DNA from: Nocardioides sp. L-11A
Lineage (GTDB): Bacteria > Actinomycetota > Actinomycetes > Propionibacteriales > Nocardioidaceae
Reading direction: 5' to 3'
Length of the DNA stretch: 64,000 nucleotides
NCBI GenBank assembly: GCA_029961745.1
Contig: CP124680.1
Coordinates: 3,100,001 to 3,164,000 of the forward strand
Positions within the stretch are counted from its first letter, which is position 1; the number at the start of each line of letters is the position of its first letter. Under the pieces are notes generated by a model. It was given only the letters and a program-made list of their open reading frames with translations, was not told the origin of the DNA and did no database searches. The position numbers and the translations under genes were made by a program. Below, piece after piece: positions 1 through 16,866 of the stretch.

Positions 1-3588
<3,588 letters not shown>

Positions 3589-3589
3589 C

Positions 3590-4516
3590 TCAGGACCGGG
3601 TGCCCTCGAGCCAGGTCAGGATCGCCTTCTGGGCATGGCGGCGGTTCTCGGCCTCGTCCCACACGACGCTCTGCGGTCCGTCGAGGACCTCGGCCGCGAT
3701 CTCCATCCCGCGGTACGCCGGCAGGCAGTGCAGCACGATCGCTCCGGGCTCGGCGGCCGCGACGAGCTCGGGCGTGACCGACCAGGGACCGAAGACGGCG
3801 CGGCGCTCGGAGGCCTCGTCCTCCTTGCCCATCGACACCCAGGTGTCGGTGATCACGATGTCCGCGCCGGTGACGGCGGCGACCGGGTCGGCGACGGCGG
3901 CACCGGAGCCGCCCGTCGCGATGCCGATCTCGTTGGCCCGGTCGAACATCGCCGCCGCGGGGACATAGCCCTCGGGACCGCTGATCCGCACGTGCATCCC
4001 CGCGGTGGCACCGGCGAGCAGCCACGAGTTGCCCATGTTGCAGGCGCCGTCGCCGAGGAAGGCCGCGGTGAGGCCCGCCAGCTCTCCCTTGTGCTCGCGG
4101 ATCGTGAGCAGGTCAGCGAGCAGCTGGCACGGATGGAAGTCGTCGGTGAGCGCGTTGACGACCGGTACGCCGGCGTACGCGGCCATCTCGTCGAGGCTGG
4201 CCTGGGCATAGGTCCGCCAGACGATCTGCGCCGCCTGGCGGCCGAGCACCCGCGCGACGTCGGCGACGGACTCGCGCCTGCCGATGCCCGCCAGGGTGCC
4301 GTCCACCAGCATCGGGTGGCCGCCGAGCTCGGCGATGCCCGCGGCGAAGGACGCCTGGGTGCGCAGCGTCGGCTTGTCGAAGATCATCGCGACGGTGCGG
4401 GGACCGGCCAGTGGTCGGTGGTCGTAGGGCTCGGCCTTGAGCTTCGCGGCGAGGGCGAGCACCTCGGCCTGCTCGGCCGGGGTCAGGTCGTCGTCGCGGA
4501 GGAACGATCGGGTCAC
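3590..4516 (-). CDS. argF: Ornithine carbamoyltransferase, variant STRT loop
   Basis: This enzyme makes citrulline from ornithine and carbamoyl phosphate. It has 308 residues. The carbamoyl-phosphate side has HPCQ at 128-131. The ornithine side has the HCLPAYRG loop at 263-270, typical of OTCase. The usual phosphate-binding STRTR segment reads P-T-L-R-T-Q at 49-54, keeping the central Arg-Thr but replacing the first Ser and last Arg. The GTG start overlaps the argD stop (GTGA). No upstream ATG fits the coupling. Confidence 0.94.
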   Translation of the reverse strand: MTRSFLRDDDLTPAEQAEVLALAAKLKAEPYDHRPLAGPRTVAMIFDKPTLRTQASFAAGIAELGGHPMLVDGTLAGIGRRESVADVARVLGRQAAQIVWRTYAQASLDEMAAYAGVPVVNALTDDFHPCQLLADLLTIREHKGELAGLTAAFLGDGACNMGNSWLLAGATAGMHVRISGPEGYVPAAAMFDRANEIGIATGGSGAAVADPVAAVTGADIVITDTWVSMGKEDEASERRAVFGPWSVTPELVAAAEPGAIVLHCLPAYRGMEIAAEVLDGPQSVVWDEAENRRHAQKAILTWLEGTRS

Positions 4517-5739
4517 GGTGTCACTCCTGCCTGGTCGAGGATCGCGGGCCAGGCGGCCAGGAAGGCCTCCGCGTCCGCCTCGGAGAGCACGAACGGCGGC
4601 GCCATCCGGATCCGCTCGGGGGTGGCCGCGTTGACGATGAAGCCGGCGTCCTGCGCGGCGGCGACCACCTCGGCCGCCCTGGGCTCGGCGAGGGTGAGCC
4701 CGACGAGCAGGCCCGATCCCCGGGTCTCCCGCACCCGGGGATCGGCGCCGACGCCCTCCTGCAGCCGGGCCCCGAGTGCGGTCGCCCGGGCCAGCAGGCC
4801 GTCCTCGGCGAGCACGTCGAGGACGGCGAGGGCGGCTGCGGCGGCGACGGGGTTGCCGCCGAAGGTGGTGCCGTGGTTGCCGGGGTCGAACAGCTTGCCG
4901 GAGCCGTGGGTGGCCAGACAGGCACCGATCGGGATGCCGCCGGCCAGGCCCTTGGCGAGGGTCACGATGTCGGGGGTGACGGGCGCGTCCACGAGGGCCG
5001 GGTTCTGGTGGGCGAACCAGGCGCCGGTGCGGCCGACGCCGGTCTGGATCTCGTCGAGCCAGAGCAGGGCTCCGTTCTCGTGGGCGATCCGCTGGGCGGC
5101 CGGCAGGTAGCCGCGCGGCGGCACGATCACACCCGCCTCGCCCTGGATCGGCTCCACCAGGACCGCGGCCGTGTCGGTGTCGACGGCCGCCTCGAGCGCG
5201 GCGACATCGCCGTAGGGCACGAACACGACGTCGCCGGGCAGCGGCTCGAAGGGTGCCCGGTAGGCCTCCTTGGAGGTCAACGCGAGAGCGCCCAGGGTGC
5301 GGCCGTGGAAGGAGCCCTCGGTGGCCACGATCCGGGTCCGGCCGGTGCGGCGGGTCAGCTTGAACGCCGTCTCGTTGGCCTCGGAGCCGGAGTTGGTGAA
5401 GAACACCCGGGCGTCGGTGCCGAGCAGCCCGACCAGGCGCTCGGCCAGGGTGATCTGCGGCGCGCTGGCGAAGAAGTTCGAGATGTGGCCGAGGGTCTGC
5501 AGCTGCTCGGTGACAGCGGCGACGAGGCGCGGGTGCGCGTGGCCCAGCGCGTTGACGGCGATGCCGCCGAGCAGGTCGACGTACTCGCGGCCGTCGGCGT
5601 CCCACACGTGGGCGCCCGCGCCCCGGGCCAGGACGGTCTTCGGCGGACCGAAGGTGTTCATCAGGGCACCGGCGTAGCGCTCGGTCCACTCCCCGGTGGT
5701 CGGGTCGGCGGTGAGGTCGGTGGCGGGGTTCGTGGTCAC
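4513..5739 (-). CDS. argD: Acetylornithine aminotransferase
   Basis: This is a class-III PLP aminotransferase converting N-acetylglutamate semialdehyde to N-acetylornithine. It has 408 residues, with NSGSEANE at 116-123, the cofactor-binding [11 protein letters not shown] at 229-239 and the predicted Schiff-base Lys263 in TLAKGLAGG. Its ATG overlaps the argB stop by four bases. The argC-argJ-argB context supports acetylornithine rather than another omega-amino donor. Confidence 0.96.
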   Translation of the reverse strand: MTTNPATDLTADPTTGEWTERYAGALMNTFGPPKTVLARGAGAHVWDADGREYVDLLGGIAVNALGHAHPRLVAAVTEQLQTLGHISNFFASAPQITLAERLVGLLGTDARVFFTNSGSEANETAFKLTRRTGRTRIVATEGSFHGRTLGALALTSKEAYRAPFEPLPGDVVFVPYGDVAALEAAVDTDTAAVLVEPIQGEAGVIVPPRGYLPAAQRIAHENGALLWLDEIQTGVGRTGAWFAHQNPALVDAPVTPDIVTLAKGLAGGIPIGACLATHGSGKLFDPGNHGTTFGGNPVAAAAALAVLDVLAEDGLLARATALGARLQEGVGADPRVRETRGSGLLVGLTLAEPRAAEVVAAAQDAGFIVNAATPERIRMAPPFVLSEADAEAFLAAWPAILDQAGVTP

Positions 5740-6677
5740 TTCTGGGTCTCCCGGGCCTTGCGGGTCTTGGTGGTGACGCCGGGCAGCACCTGGGTGCCGA
5801 CGCCCTCGTCGGTGAAGAGCTCGAGCAGGACGGCGTGCGCCTGGCGGCCGTCGACGACGGTCGCGCGCTTGACGCCGTCGCGGACCGCCTGCAGGCAGGC
5901 GCTCATCTTCGGGATCATGCCGCTGGCCAGCGACGGGAGGATCTCCTCCAGCGCCTCGGGGCTGATCTCCCCGATGACCTCCTCGGGGTCCGGCCAGTCG
6001 AGGTAGAGGCCCTCGACGTCGGTGAGCACGAGCAGCTTCTCGGCGCCGAGGGCGGCGGCCAGGGAGGCGGCGGCGGAGTCGGCGTTGACGTTGTGGACGA
6101 CGCCGTCGATGTCGGGCGCGACGCTGGACACGACGGGGATCCGCCCGGCCTCGATCAGGTCGAGCACGGCCTCGGGGCGCACCTGCGCGACCTCGCCGAC
6201 CAGGCCGAGGTCGACCTCCTCGCCGTCGACGACGGTGCCGGTCTGCTCGGCGGTGAAGAGGCCGGCGTCCTCGCCGGACAGGCCGACGGCGAGCGGGCCG
6301 TGCTCGTTGATCAGTCCGACCAGCTCCCGCTGGACCTGCCCCACCAGGACCATCCGGACGACGTCCATCGCCTCGGGCGTGGTGACGCGCAGGCCGCCGC
6401 GGAACTCGGACTCGATGCCGAGCCGGTCGAGCATCTGCGAGATCTGCGGGCCGCCACCGTGCACGACGACCGGGCGGAAGCCGGCGAAGCGCAGGAACGC
6501 GATGTCCTCGGCGAACGCGCGCTTGAGGGTGTCGTCGGTCATCGCGTTGCCGCCGTACTTCACGACGACGACCTTGCCGTGGTAGGCCTTCAACCAGGGC
6601 AGCGCACCGGCGAGGGTGTGCGCCTTGAACTGGTCCGGTTTGCCGGGCTCGTGCGTCTCGGTCGGGATGTCGCTCAT
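5736..6677 (-). CDS. argB: Acetylglutamate kinase
   Basis: This enzyme phosphorylates N-acetylglutamate, often the arginine-feedback-controlled step. It has 313 residues of the amino-acid-kinase fold. [10 protein letters not shown] ends at residue 46, with the catalytic Lys at 40. HGGGPQ at 73-78 forms the glycine-rich substrate loop. The C-terminal GMIPKMSAC and GTQVL segments match arginine-sensitive enzymes. The ATG overlaps the argJ stop (ATGA). Confidence 0.96.
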   Translation of the reverse strand: MSDIPTETHEPGKPDQFKAHTLAGALPWLKAYHGKVVVVKYGGNAMTDDTLKRAFAEDIAFLRFAGFRPVVVHGGGPQISQMLDRLGIESEFRGGLRVTTPEAMDVVRMVLVGQVQRELVGLINEHGPLAVGLSGEDAGLFTAEQTGTVVDGEEVDLGLVGEVAQVRPEAVLDLIEAGRIPVVSSVAPDIDGVVHNVNADSAAASLAAALGAEKLLVLTDVEGLYLDWPDPEEVIGEISPEALEEILPSLASGMIPKMSACLQAVRDGVKRATVVDGRQAHAVLLELFTDEGVGTQVLPGVTTKTRKARETQK

Positions 6678-7834
6678 GAGGAGTAGGCGCTGTTCTCGTG
6701 GACGTAGGCGTGGGTGAGGTCGTTGGTCCAGACGGTCGCCTCGGCGTCGCCGGACTTCAGGTCGATGGTGACGGTGACCGACCGGGCGGACAGGTCGACG
6801 AGGGCGGGGTCCTCGGCGGGTGTGCTGTTGCGGCAGACCCACACGCCGTTCATCGCGACATCGAGGTCCGCCGGGTCGAACGCTGCGGTGGTCGTGCCGA
6901 CCGAGGCCAGTACGCGGCCCCAGTTGGGGTCCTTGCCGAAGACGGCCGCCTTGAACAGATTGCTCCGGGCGACGCTGCGACCGACCTCGACCGCCTCGTC
7001 CTCGGTCGCCGCGTTGATCGTGGTGATCGCGATCTCGTGGTCGGCGCCCTCGGCGTCGGCGAGCAACTGGATCGCCAGCGAGCGGCAGACCTCGGTGAGC
7101 GCTGCGGTGAAGTCCGGCAGGCTCGGCGTCACACCGGAGGCGCCGCTCGCCATGACGGTGACGGTGTCGTTGGTGGACTGACATCCGTCGGAGTCGAGCC
7201 GGTCGAAGCTGACCCGGGTCGCCGCGCGGAGCGCGGCATCCAGGTCGGCGGCGGGTACGACGGCATCGGTCGTGACGACCACGAGCATCGTCGCGAGGGC
7301 CGGCGCCAACATCCCCGCGCCCTTGGCCATGCCGCCGATCGACCAGGCGGCGCCGTCGGGGCCGGCCACGACGACCTGCTTGCTGACCGTGTCGGTCGTC
7401 ATGATCGCCTCGGCCGCGTCGCCGCCGCCGTCGGCGGACAGCCGGGCGTGGAGGGTGCCGACGCCGTCGAGCAGGGCCTGCCGGTCGTTGACGAGGCCGA
7501 TCAGGCCGGTGGAGCAGACCACGACGTCGCCGGCGGCGATCCCGACGAGCTCGCCGACCCGCTCGGCGACCTGATGGGTGGTCTGGAAGCCCTCCGGACC
7601 GGTGTAGCAGTTGGCGCCGCCGGAGTTGAGGACGACGGCGCGCACGACGCCGTCCTTGACGACCTGCTCGCTCCACAGCACCGGGTTGGCCTTGCAGCGG
7701 TTGCTGGTGAAGACCGACGCGGAGTCGAACGTGGGGCCCTGGTTGACGACGAGGGCGAGGTCCTTCTTGCCGCTCGGCTTCAGGCCGACGGCGGCGCCGG
7801 CGGCGACGAAGCCGGCGGGGTGGGTGACGCTCAT
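6674..7834 (-). CDS. argJ: Bifunctional ornithine acetyltransferase / N-acetylglutamate synthase
   Basis: ArgJ recycles the acetyl group from acetylornithine to glutamate. The proenzyme cleaves itself before a Thr. Here KGAGM is at 171-175 and the predicted cleavage is A181|T182 in ALATML. It has 386 residues. The conserved STNDTV segment near residue 220 is present, preceded by DGCQ rather than the more usual DGDT. An ATG preceded by a GAAGGAATCC-like ribosome binding site starts 26 bp after the ACT-protein stop. Confidence 0.95.
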   Translation of the reverse strand: MSVTHPAGFVAAGAAVGLKPSGKKDLALVVNQGPTFDSASVFTSNRCKANPVLWSEQVVKDGVVRAVVLNSGGANCYTGPEGFQTTHQVAERVGELVGIAAGDVVVCSTGLIGLVNDRQALLDGVGTLHARLSADGGGDAAEAIMTTDTVSKQVVVAGPDGAAWSIGGMAKGAGMLAPALATMLVVVTTDAVVPAADLDAALRAATRVSFDRLDSDGCQSTNDTVTVMASGASGVTPSLPDFTAALTEVCRSLAIQLLADAEGADHEIAITTINAATEDEAVEVGRSVARSNLFKAAVFGKDPNWGRVLASVGTTTAAFDPADLDVAMNGVWVCRNSTPAEDPALVDLSARSVTVTIDLKSGDAEATVWTNDLTHAYVHENSAYSS

Positions 7835-7860
7835 GGGTTCTCGGATTCCTTCGGGATGGT

Positions 7861-9348
<1,488 letters not shown>

Positions 9349-9420
9349 CGCGGGGCCTTTGAAACCGCGGCGTCGTCCGGTGAAGCCGAACTGAAACCCC
9401 ATCCTCGCAGGCTGGGGTCC

Positions 9421-10439
<1,019 letters not shown>

Positions 10440-10440
<1 letters not shown>

Positions 10441-11273
10441 TGACCACGCTCATCGACGCCCACGCCGCGACCGCCGTACCGCTGTCGCCGGCGGAGCTGC
10501 CCGCCCGCCCGTCCCTGCGCGAGACCGTCGACCAGACCCTGGCGATGGCCTGGCGCGCGACGAAGAAGATGCGCCGCAACCCGGAGCAGTTCTTCGACGT
10601 CACCATCCAGCCGCTGCTGTTCACCGCGATGTTCGCCTACATCTTCGGCGGCGCGATCTCCGGCAGCGTGCAGGACTACCTGCCGCTGATCATCCCGGGC
10701 ATCCTGGCGCAGACCGCGCTCACCACCTGCATGGCGATGGGCACCCAACTGCGCGAGGACATGGACAAGGGCACCTTCGACCGCTTCCGGTCGCTGCCGA
10801 TCGCCCGGATCGCGCCGCTGGCCGGTCCGGCGCTGGCCGACGTCATCCGTTACACGATCGCCGCGACGCTGACCATCCTGGTCGGCATCGCGATGGGCTA
10901 CCGGCCGGGCGGCGGCGTCCTCGGCACGCTGGGCGGCTGGCTGCTGACGATCGTCGCGGCCTGGTCGCTGGCCTGGATCTTCACCTGGCTCGGCACCGTG
11001 GCCCGCTCCGCTCAGGCGGTGCAGGGCATCTCCATGATGATCATGTTCCCGTTGACCTTCCTGTCCAACGCGTTCGTCCCGGCGGAGACCCTGCCGGGCT
11101 GGCTCGAGGCGTTCGTCAAGGTCAACCCGGTCTCGCATGTGGTCACCGCGTGCCGCGACCTGATCAACGAGGGCCAGGTGACCACCGAGGTCGCATGGGC
11201 ACTGCTCGGCTGCGCCGTCGTGGTCGCGATCTTCGCGCCGCTGGCCGTGCGGTCGTACTCGCGCAAGGTCTGA
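10440..11273 (+). CDS. ABC-2 type permease, DrrB-like
   Basis: This 277-residue membrane partner of the preceding ATPase has about six hydrophobic segments, the first near residues 58-76. The ABC-2 domain loop FDRFRSLPIARIAPL is near residues 113-127, and LTFLSNAFVPAETLPGWL lies before the last helices, as in daunorubicin exporter permeases. GGAGG lies about 8 nt before the ATG, which overlaps the ATPase stop. It ends 18 bp from the convergent SARP gene, with no terminator recognised between them. Confidence 0.93.
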
Positions 11274-11291
11274 GCCCGGGAGCGCCCCGGA

Positions 11292-14200
11292 TCAGCCGAA
11301 CAGGCGTGCGACGACGTCGCGGGTCTCGTCCAACAGGTCGGGCCCGCGGCGCTCGCCGTACTCGGCGGCGAGGAGGGCCAGCTCCCCCGGCGCGGCCTCC
11401 TCGCACCGGGCCACGGCGCGGTCCCAGGACAGCGACGGCACGAAGCGCGGGTACGACAGCCGCTCGGCCAGCGCCAGCAGGCGCACCGCCTCGGCCGGCC
11501 GCAGGGTGCCGAAGCGCAGGGCCCAGGTGCCGAGCGCGAAGAGCATCAGCCCGACGACCGGCACGTCGACGAACGTGCGATCGCGGTCGACGACCCGCGG
11601 CACCGCGCCCACCAGCCACGCGTAGAGCGCGCGGCCCTGGGCGGGGCGGTCGTGCAGCGCGAAGGCCAGGATCGCCACCGTGTTGCCGTAGATCCGCCAC
11701 GGCGCGATGTCGGCGTCGGCCCCCATGCCGGGGAAGCGGACAGCTGCCATCGCCTCTGCCGCCTGTTCGACGATCCGGCAGCCCTCGTCGACGTCGCCGC
11801 GGGCGAAGGCGATCTCGGCCTGGGTGACCAGCAGCGTGCCCCGTGCGCTGTAGCCGCCGCCCCCGGCGGTCAGGTCGGTGCGCGCGAGGACGTCCTCCAG
11901 GACCTGCTCCGCGGCGGCCGGGTCGCCGCGCTCGAGCCAGGCCACCGCCGAGACCGTCATCGCCTGGAGTGCGTCCTCGTGGGCGCCGAGCCGGACCAGC
12001 ACGGGTACGGCCGCACGCGCGTGGGGCTCGGCATCGGTCAGCCGCCCCACCTGGCTGTAGAGCCCGGCCAGCTGGGCGTGGAGCACCGCGAGGGTCCACG
12101 GCCCGGTCTGGTCGGTGGCGATGGCCAGCGCCTCCTCGGCCGCGGCGATGGCGGCCACGGGATCGCCGATGTTCTCGCGCTCGTGGCTGCGCCACTGCAG
12201 GGCGATCCCGCGCACGAGGGGGTCGGGGTCGTGGATGAGCTCGTCGGAGGGCGAGAGCAGCGGGCTCGCGGCGGGGGCGCTCGCCCCCAGGACCACGGCT
12301 GTCATCGCGCGGACCCGCGGGCTCGTCGTACCGGGGCCGAGGCGGGCCAGCTCACCGAGCAGGTCGTCGAGGACCTCGAGCTGGGCGATCCAGGAGTTGA
12401 CCAGGGTCAGGCACAGGGCGGCACGGGTCTGGTCCGCCCGCTCCGGCGCGGCCCGGACCTCGGTCAGCACGCGGGCCACGGTCTCGCACAGCATGATCAC
12501 GCGCGCGTGCTCGCCGCGGATGCTCCAGAAGCCGCCGAGGGCCGCGAGCAGCGAGACGACGGCGTCGGCGTCGGCGTCGGCCAGGGCCCGGCGCAGGGCG
12601 TCGGCCAGATTGTTCTCCTCGGTCGCGATCGCGTCGACCGTGGCGACCTGGTCGTTGGTGAACAGGCCCGCACCGAGCCGATCGGCGGCGGCGACCGCCC
12701 AGTCGCGATGGTCCCGCTGGGCCCCGGCCTCCTCCCCCGCGTCGATCAGCTGCATCCGGCCGAACTCGCGCACCGTCTCGAGCATCCGGTAGCGCAGGGG
12801 CGCACCGGCACCGGCGTCGACGAGGGTCAGCAGCGACTGGGCCACCAGCTCCTCGACGGTGGCGAGCGCGTCGGCGCCCAGGATCGCCTCGGCGCCGTCG
12901 AGGGTGAACCCGTCGTGGAAGACCGAGAGCCGGCGCAGGCCGCGCCGGTCGCGGTCGCCGAGCAGGTTCCAGGACCAGTCGATCACGGCGAGCAGGGTCT
13001 GGTGCCGGTCGGGCGCACTACGGTCGCCACCGCGCAGGAGCGCGAACCGGTTCTCGAGCCGGGCCGCGATGTCGGCGACCGACATCGCGCGCACCTTGAC
13101 CGCGGCGAGTTCGATGGCCAGCGGGAGGCCGTCGAGACGCTCGGCGATCTCGGCCACGGGCGCGTCGGGGAGCATCGCCCCCGGCCGCGCCGCGAGTGCT
13201 CGCTGCCGGAAGAGATCGCCGGCGTCGGCCGCACCGAGCCGGCTCAGCTCGAAGACGTGCTCGGCAGCGATCGCGAGCGGCGCACGGGTGGTGGTGAGCA
13301 CCCGCAGCGAGGGGGTGACGGCGACCAGGAAGGCGACCAGGTCGGCGACCGCCTCGACCAGGTGCTCGCAGTTGTCGAGGACCAGCAGTGCCGGCGCCTG
13401 GTCGAGCTGCTGCGCGATCCGGGATCGTATGTCGCGCTGCTGCTCGGGCGTGAGGACGGTCCGGCCGTGCACCGAGTCGCGGACGCCGAGCACCGAGCCG
13501 ACCTCGGAGACGACATCGGCCGGGTCGACGACGCCGACCAGCTCGACCACATGCACCAGCGGCTGCTCGGCCTCGGCGGCGACCAGCTGGGCGAGCCGGG
13601 TCTTGCCGAGGCCGCCGGGGCCGACGATCGAGACGACCCGGTGGGTCCGGACGAGGGCGCGTAGCCGGATCAGGTCGGCGTCGCGGCCGACCAGGCTGCT
13701 GGCGTAGTGGCTCAGGCCCGAGCGGACGGGACGGTCGCGCAGCAGCAGCTCCTGGTGCAGCGCCTGGAGCTCGGGGGCCGGGTCGACGCCGAGCCGGTCG
13801 GCGAGCCCGGCGCGGTGGGCCGCGTAGCGGGCGAGTGCGGCCGGCACGCCGCGGACGGCGGCCTCGCTGCGCAGCAGGGCCGCCAGGCAGGCATCGTCGA
13901 GGGCCGTTCCGCCCGCCTCCAGCAGCGGGAGGGCGTCGTCGTGGCGCCCCAGGGCCGAGAGGATCCGGCCGGCGAGGGCGGGCTCACCGTCGAGGTGGTC
14001 GAGCTGCGCGACCGCCTCGCTCCAGGTGCCGGCCGCGGCGGCCCGGCGGGCGGCCTCGACCGCGTGGTCGTGGGCCCAGACGTCGACGTCTGCAGTGTCG
14101 AGGGCGAGCCGGTAGCCGTGGCCGGCGCGCTCGACGACATCCGGAGCGGTGGCCGACCGGGCGCGGGAGACGACGACCTGGAGGGCCTTGGTCGGGTTGG

Positions 14201-14369
14201 CCGGCGGCTCGTCGCCCCAGATCTCCTCGATCAGGCGCTCCTCGCCCACCGCCTTGCCCCGGGCGTCGGCCAGTGCGGTGAGGAGCACGCGGGTGCGCTC
14301 ACCTGGGACGGCCGTGCCGTCCCAGGTGACCTCGTCGGCCAACCGCAGCCGCGGCCCCGGCCTCACCAC
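11292..14369 (-). CDS. AfsR/SARP-type regulator with BTAD and NB-ARC ATPase domains
   Basis: This 1025-residue transcription factor has an OmpR-type winged helix at about 1-90 (ERLIEEIWGDEPPANPTKALQ), a bacterial transcriptional activation domain at ~95-212 and a STAND/NB-ARC ATPase from ~225. Walker A GPGGLGKTR is at 250-258 and LLVLDNCEHL is the Walker B region. The alpha-helical TPR-like tail runs from ~600. ATG 14369 lies only 10 bp after the pheT stop, so read-through from pheST is possible. Its target is unknown; the convergent ABC exporter is a candidate by position only. Confidence 0.9.
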   Translation of the reverse strand: MVRPGPRLRLADEVTWDGTAVPGERTRVLLTALADARGKAVGEERLIEEIWGDEPPANPTKALQVVVSRARSATAPDVVERAGHGYRLALDTADVDVWAHDHAVEAARRAAAAGTWSEAVAQLDHLDGEPALAGRILSALGRHDDALPLLEAGGTALDDACLAALLRSEAAVRGVPAALARYAAHRAGLADRLGVDPAPELQALHQELLLRDRPVRSGLSHYASSLVGRDADLIRLRALVRTHRVVSIVGPGGLGKTRLAQLVAAEAEQPLVHVVELVGVVDPADVVSEVGSVLGVRDSVHGRTVLTPEQQRDIRSRIAQQLDQAPALLVLDNCEHLVEAVADLVAFLVAVTPSLRVLTTTRAPLAIAAEHVFELSRLGAADAGDLFRQRALAARPGAMLPDAPVAEIAERLDGLPLAIELAAVKVRAMSVADIAARLENRFALLRGGDRSAPDRHQTLLAVIDWSWNLLGDRDRRGLRRLSVFHDGFTLDGAEAILGADALATVEELVAQSLLTLVDAGAGAPLRYRMLETVREFGRMQLIDAGEEAGAQRDHRDWAVAAADRLGAGLFTNDQVATVDAIATEENNLADALRRALADADADAVVSLLAALGGFWSIRGEHARVIMLCETVARVLTEVRAAPERADQTRAALCLTLVNSWIAQLEVLDDLLGELARLGPGTTSPRVRAMTAVVLGASAPAASPLLSPSDELIHDPDPLVRGIALQWRSHERENIGDPVAAIAAAEEALAIATDQTGPWTLAVLHAQLAGLYSQVGRLTDAEPHARAAVPVLVRLGAHEDALQAMTVSAVAWLERGDPAAAEQVLEDVLARTDLTAGGGGYSARGTLLVTQAEIAFARGDVDEGCRIVEQAAEAMAAVRFPGMGADADIAPWRIYGNTVAILAFALHDRPAQGRALYAWLVGAVPRVVDRDRTFVDVPVVGLMLFALGTWALRFGTLRPAEAVRLLALAERLSYPRFVPSLSWDRAVARCEEAAPGELALLAAEYGERRGPDLLDETRDVVARLFG

Positions 14370-14379
14370 GTCGCCGGGC

Positions 14380-16866
14380 TCAGCGTTGCACCGCTCCGGT
14401 CAGCTCGGCAGCGCGGGCGACGGCGGCATCGCGGGCGGCACCGGTCTCGGCCTCGGTGAGGGTCCGGTCGGGCGCCCGGAAGCGCAGGGCGAAGGCCAGC
14501 GACTTCTGGCCGGCCCCGATCTGCTCGCCGGTGTAGACGTCGAACAGCCGGATCGACTCCAGCAGCTCGCCGGCGCCCTCGCGCAGGGCGGCCTCGACGG
14601 CCGCGACGGTGACGCCGGCGTCGACGACGAGCGCGACGTCCTCCTTGGCGACGGGCATGGTGGAGAACTCCGGGCCCGAGATGACGTCGGCGGCCGCCGC
14701 CATCAGCGCGTCGAGGTCCAGCTCGACGGCGGCGCTGCGGGCCGGCAGGCCGTAGGCCGCGCACACGCTCGGGTGCAGCTCGCCGGCGTGCCCGAGCTGG
14801 ACGCCGTCGACGCTGACCAGGGCGCACCGGCCGGGATGCCAGGGCATCCGGGCGGCCGAGGCGACGTCGATCCCTACGCCGAGATCGGCCGCGAGGCGCC
14901 GGACGACCGCCAGCGCATCGCTCCAGCCGGCGTCGGCGCCCGGCCCCCACCAGCCGGCGCGGCGGCGCTCGCCCGCGAGGACGACGGCGACGTGCTGCGG
15001 CTGCACCGGCAGCGCCTCGACCAGCTTCTCCAGCTCGGCCTCGGTGGGCCGCGTGTGCACGCCGTAGATCGGGGCGGGGCCGTTGTCGGCGGGGAAGGCG
15101 ACGGTGCCGGTCTCGAACAGGGCGACGCCCGGCGCGCCCCGACCGACGTTGCGCGAGGCGGCCTCGAGCAGTCCCGGCAACAGGGTGGTGGTGTAGGCCG
15201 GCTCCTCGCTGGACAGCGGGTTGGCCAGGCCGACGGTGGCGCGCAGCGGATCGTCGGCGGACAGGCCGAGCTTGTCGAAGGTGGCCTCGCCGACGAACGG
15301 GAAGCTGACGACCTCGACCAGGCCGGCGCCCGCGAGGGTGCGGCCGACCCGGCGGCGCAGGCGTTGCGTGCGGGTCAGGCCGCGGCCCGTGGCCCGGCGC
15401 GGCAGCACGCTCGGCACCTGGTCGTAGCCGACGATCCGGACGACCTCCTCGACCAGGTCGTAGGGGTCGTTGATGTCGGGGCGCCAGGTCGGCGGGGTGA
15501 CCTCGATCGTGTCGGCGTCCTGCTCGACGACGGCGGCGCCGATCGCGCGCAGGCTCTCGACGGTGGTCATCGCGGTGATGTCGATGCCGCTGAGCCGGGC
15601 GGGCAGGTCGGTGGCGATGGTGACCGTGGGCCGCTCGGGAGCGCTGCCCACCAGGGTGTAGCCGGGCTCGGCCGTCGCCCCGCCGTGCTCGACGAGGAGC
15701 TCGACGACGCGGTCGGCGGCGACGCCGGGCAGCAGCGGGTCGACGCCGCGCTCGTTGCGCTTGCCGGCCTCGGAGGTCAGCCTGTGGCGTCTGCCGGTGC
15801 GGAACATCGAGACGGCGTCCCAGTGGGCCGCCTCGACCAGGATCCGCGTGGTGGTCTCCGACATCTCGGTGGTCGCGCCACCCATCACGCCCGCGAGGCC
15901 GATCGGGCCGGAGTCGTCGGTGATGACGAGGTCACCCCCGTTGTCCGTGGAGAGCGTGCGGACGGCACCGTCCAGGGTGGTGAGCTGCTCGCCCTCGTGG
16001 GCCCGGCGCACACCGAGCGGCCCGGCGACCTTGTCGGCGTCGTAGCCGTGGATGGGCTGGCCGAGCTCGAGCATGACGTAGTTGGTGACGTCGACGGCCA
16101 GCGAGATCGAGCGCATGCCGGCCTGCTCGACGCGACGCCTGATGAAGTCGGGCGTGGGCGCGGCCGGGTCGAAGCCGCTGACCAGCCGTGCGGCGAAGAC
16201 CGGGCAGCCGGCGGGGTCGTCGACGACGACCTCCCAGGCCTTGCCGTCGACGTCGGGAAGCTCGCGCTCGGCCGGGTCGGCGAACGGCACGTCGAAGCCC
16301 AGCGCCGCCTCGCGGGCGACGCCACGCAGCGAGAGGGCGTAGGCGCGGTCGGGGTTGATCTCGAACTCGATGACCTCGTCGTCGAGCCCGAGCAGGCCGA
16401 ACACGTCGTCGCCGGGGACGCCGGCGTCGGGGGGCAGCACCAGGATGCCGTCGTGATCCTCGCCGATGCCGAGCTCGCGGACCGAGCAGATCATGCCGGC
16501 CGAGACGTGGCCGTAGGTCTTGCGCGCGGAGATCGCGAAGCCGCCGGGCAGCACGCCGCCGGGCAGGATGACGACGACCAGGTCGCCGGGCTCGAAGTTG
16601 TGGGCGCCGCAGACGATGCCCTGCGGTTCACCCGTGCCGTTGGCGTCACCGACATCGACCGTGCACCAGTTGATGGTCTTGCCGTTCTTCTGCGGCTCCG
16701 GCTCCATCGTCAGCACCTTGCCGATGACGAGCGGACCGGTGATGTCGGCGGAGTCGATCGCCTCGAGCTTGAGTCCGAGCGCGGTGAGCCGGTCGGTGAG
16801 CACCTCGGTGGTGACCTCGGCGGGCAGGTCGACGAGCTCCCGGATCCAGGAGACAGGGGCCTTCAC
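14380..16866 (-). CDS. pheT: Phenylalanyl-tRNA synthetase beta subunit
   Basis: This is the beta chain of the alpha2-beta2 PheRS. It has 828 residues. The order is: N-terminal domain, EMAP/tRNA-binding domain (~40-150, with [10 protein letters not shown]), B3/B4 editing region, B5 domain, catalytic-like core and a C-terminal FDX-ACB anticodon-binding domain (~735-825, ending before LTGAVQR). The ATG overlaps the pheS stop (ATGA). Confidence 0.97.
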   Translation of the reverse strand: MKAPVSWIRELVDLPAEVTTEVLTDRLTALGLKLEAIDSADITGPLVIGKVLTMEPEPQKNGKTINWCTVDVGDANGTGEPQGIVCGAHNFEPGDLVVVILPGGVLPGGFAISARKTYGHVSAGMICSVRELGIGEDHDGILVLPPDAGVPGDDVFGLLGLDDEVIEFEINPDRAYALSLRGVAREAALGFDVPFADPAERELPDVDGKAWEVVVDDPAGCPVFAARLVSGFDPAAPTPDFIRRRVEQAGMRSISLAVDVTNYVMLELGQPIHGYDADKVAGPLGVRRAHEGEQLTTLDGAVRTLSTDNGGDLVITDDSGPIGLAGVMGGATTEMSETTTRILVEAAHWDAVSMFRTGRRHRLTSEAGKRNERGVDPLLPGVAADRVVELLVEHGGATAEPGYTLVGSAPERPTVTIATDLPARLSGIDITAMTTVESLRAIGAAVVEQDADTIEVTPPTWRPDINDPYDLVEEVVRIVGYDQVPSVLPRRATGRGLTRTQRLRRRVGRTLAGAGLVEVVSFPFVGEATFDKLGLSADDPLRATVGLANPLSSEEPAYTTTLLPGLLEAASRNVGRGAPGVALFETGTVAFPADNGPAPIYGVHTRPTEAELEKLVEALPVQPQHVAVVLAGERRRAGWWGPGADAGWSDALAVVRRLAADLGVGIDVASAARMPWHPGRCALVSVDGVQLGHAGELHPSVCAAYGLPARSAAVELDLDALMAAAADVISGPEFSTMPVAKEDVALVVDAGVTVAAVEAALREGAGELLESIRLFDVYTGEQIGAGQKSLAFALRFRAPDRTLTEAETGAARDAAVARAAELTGAVQR

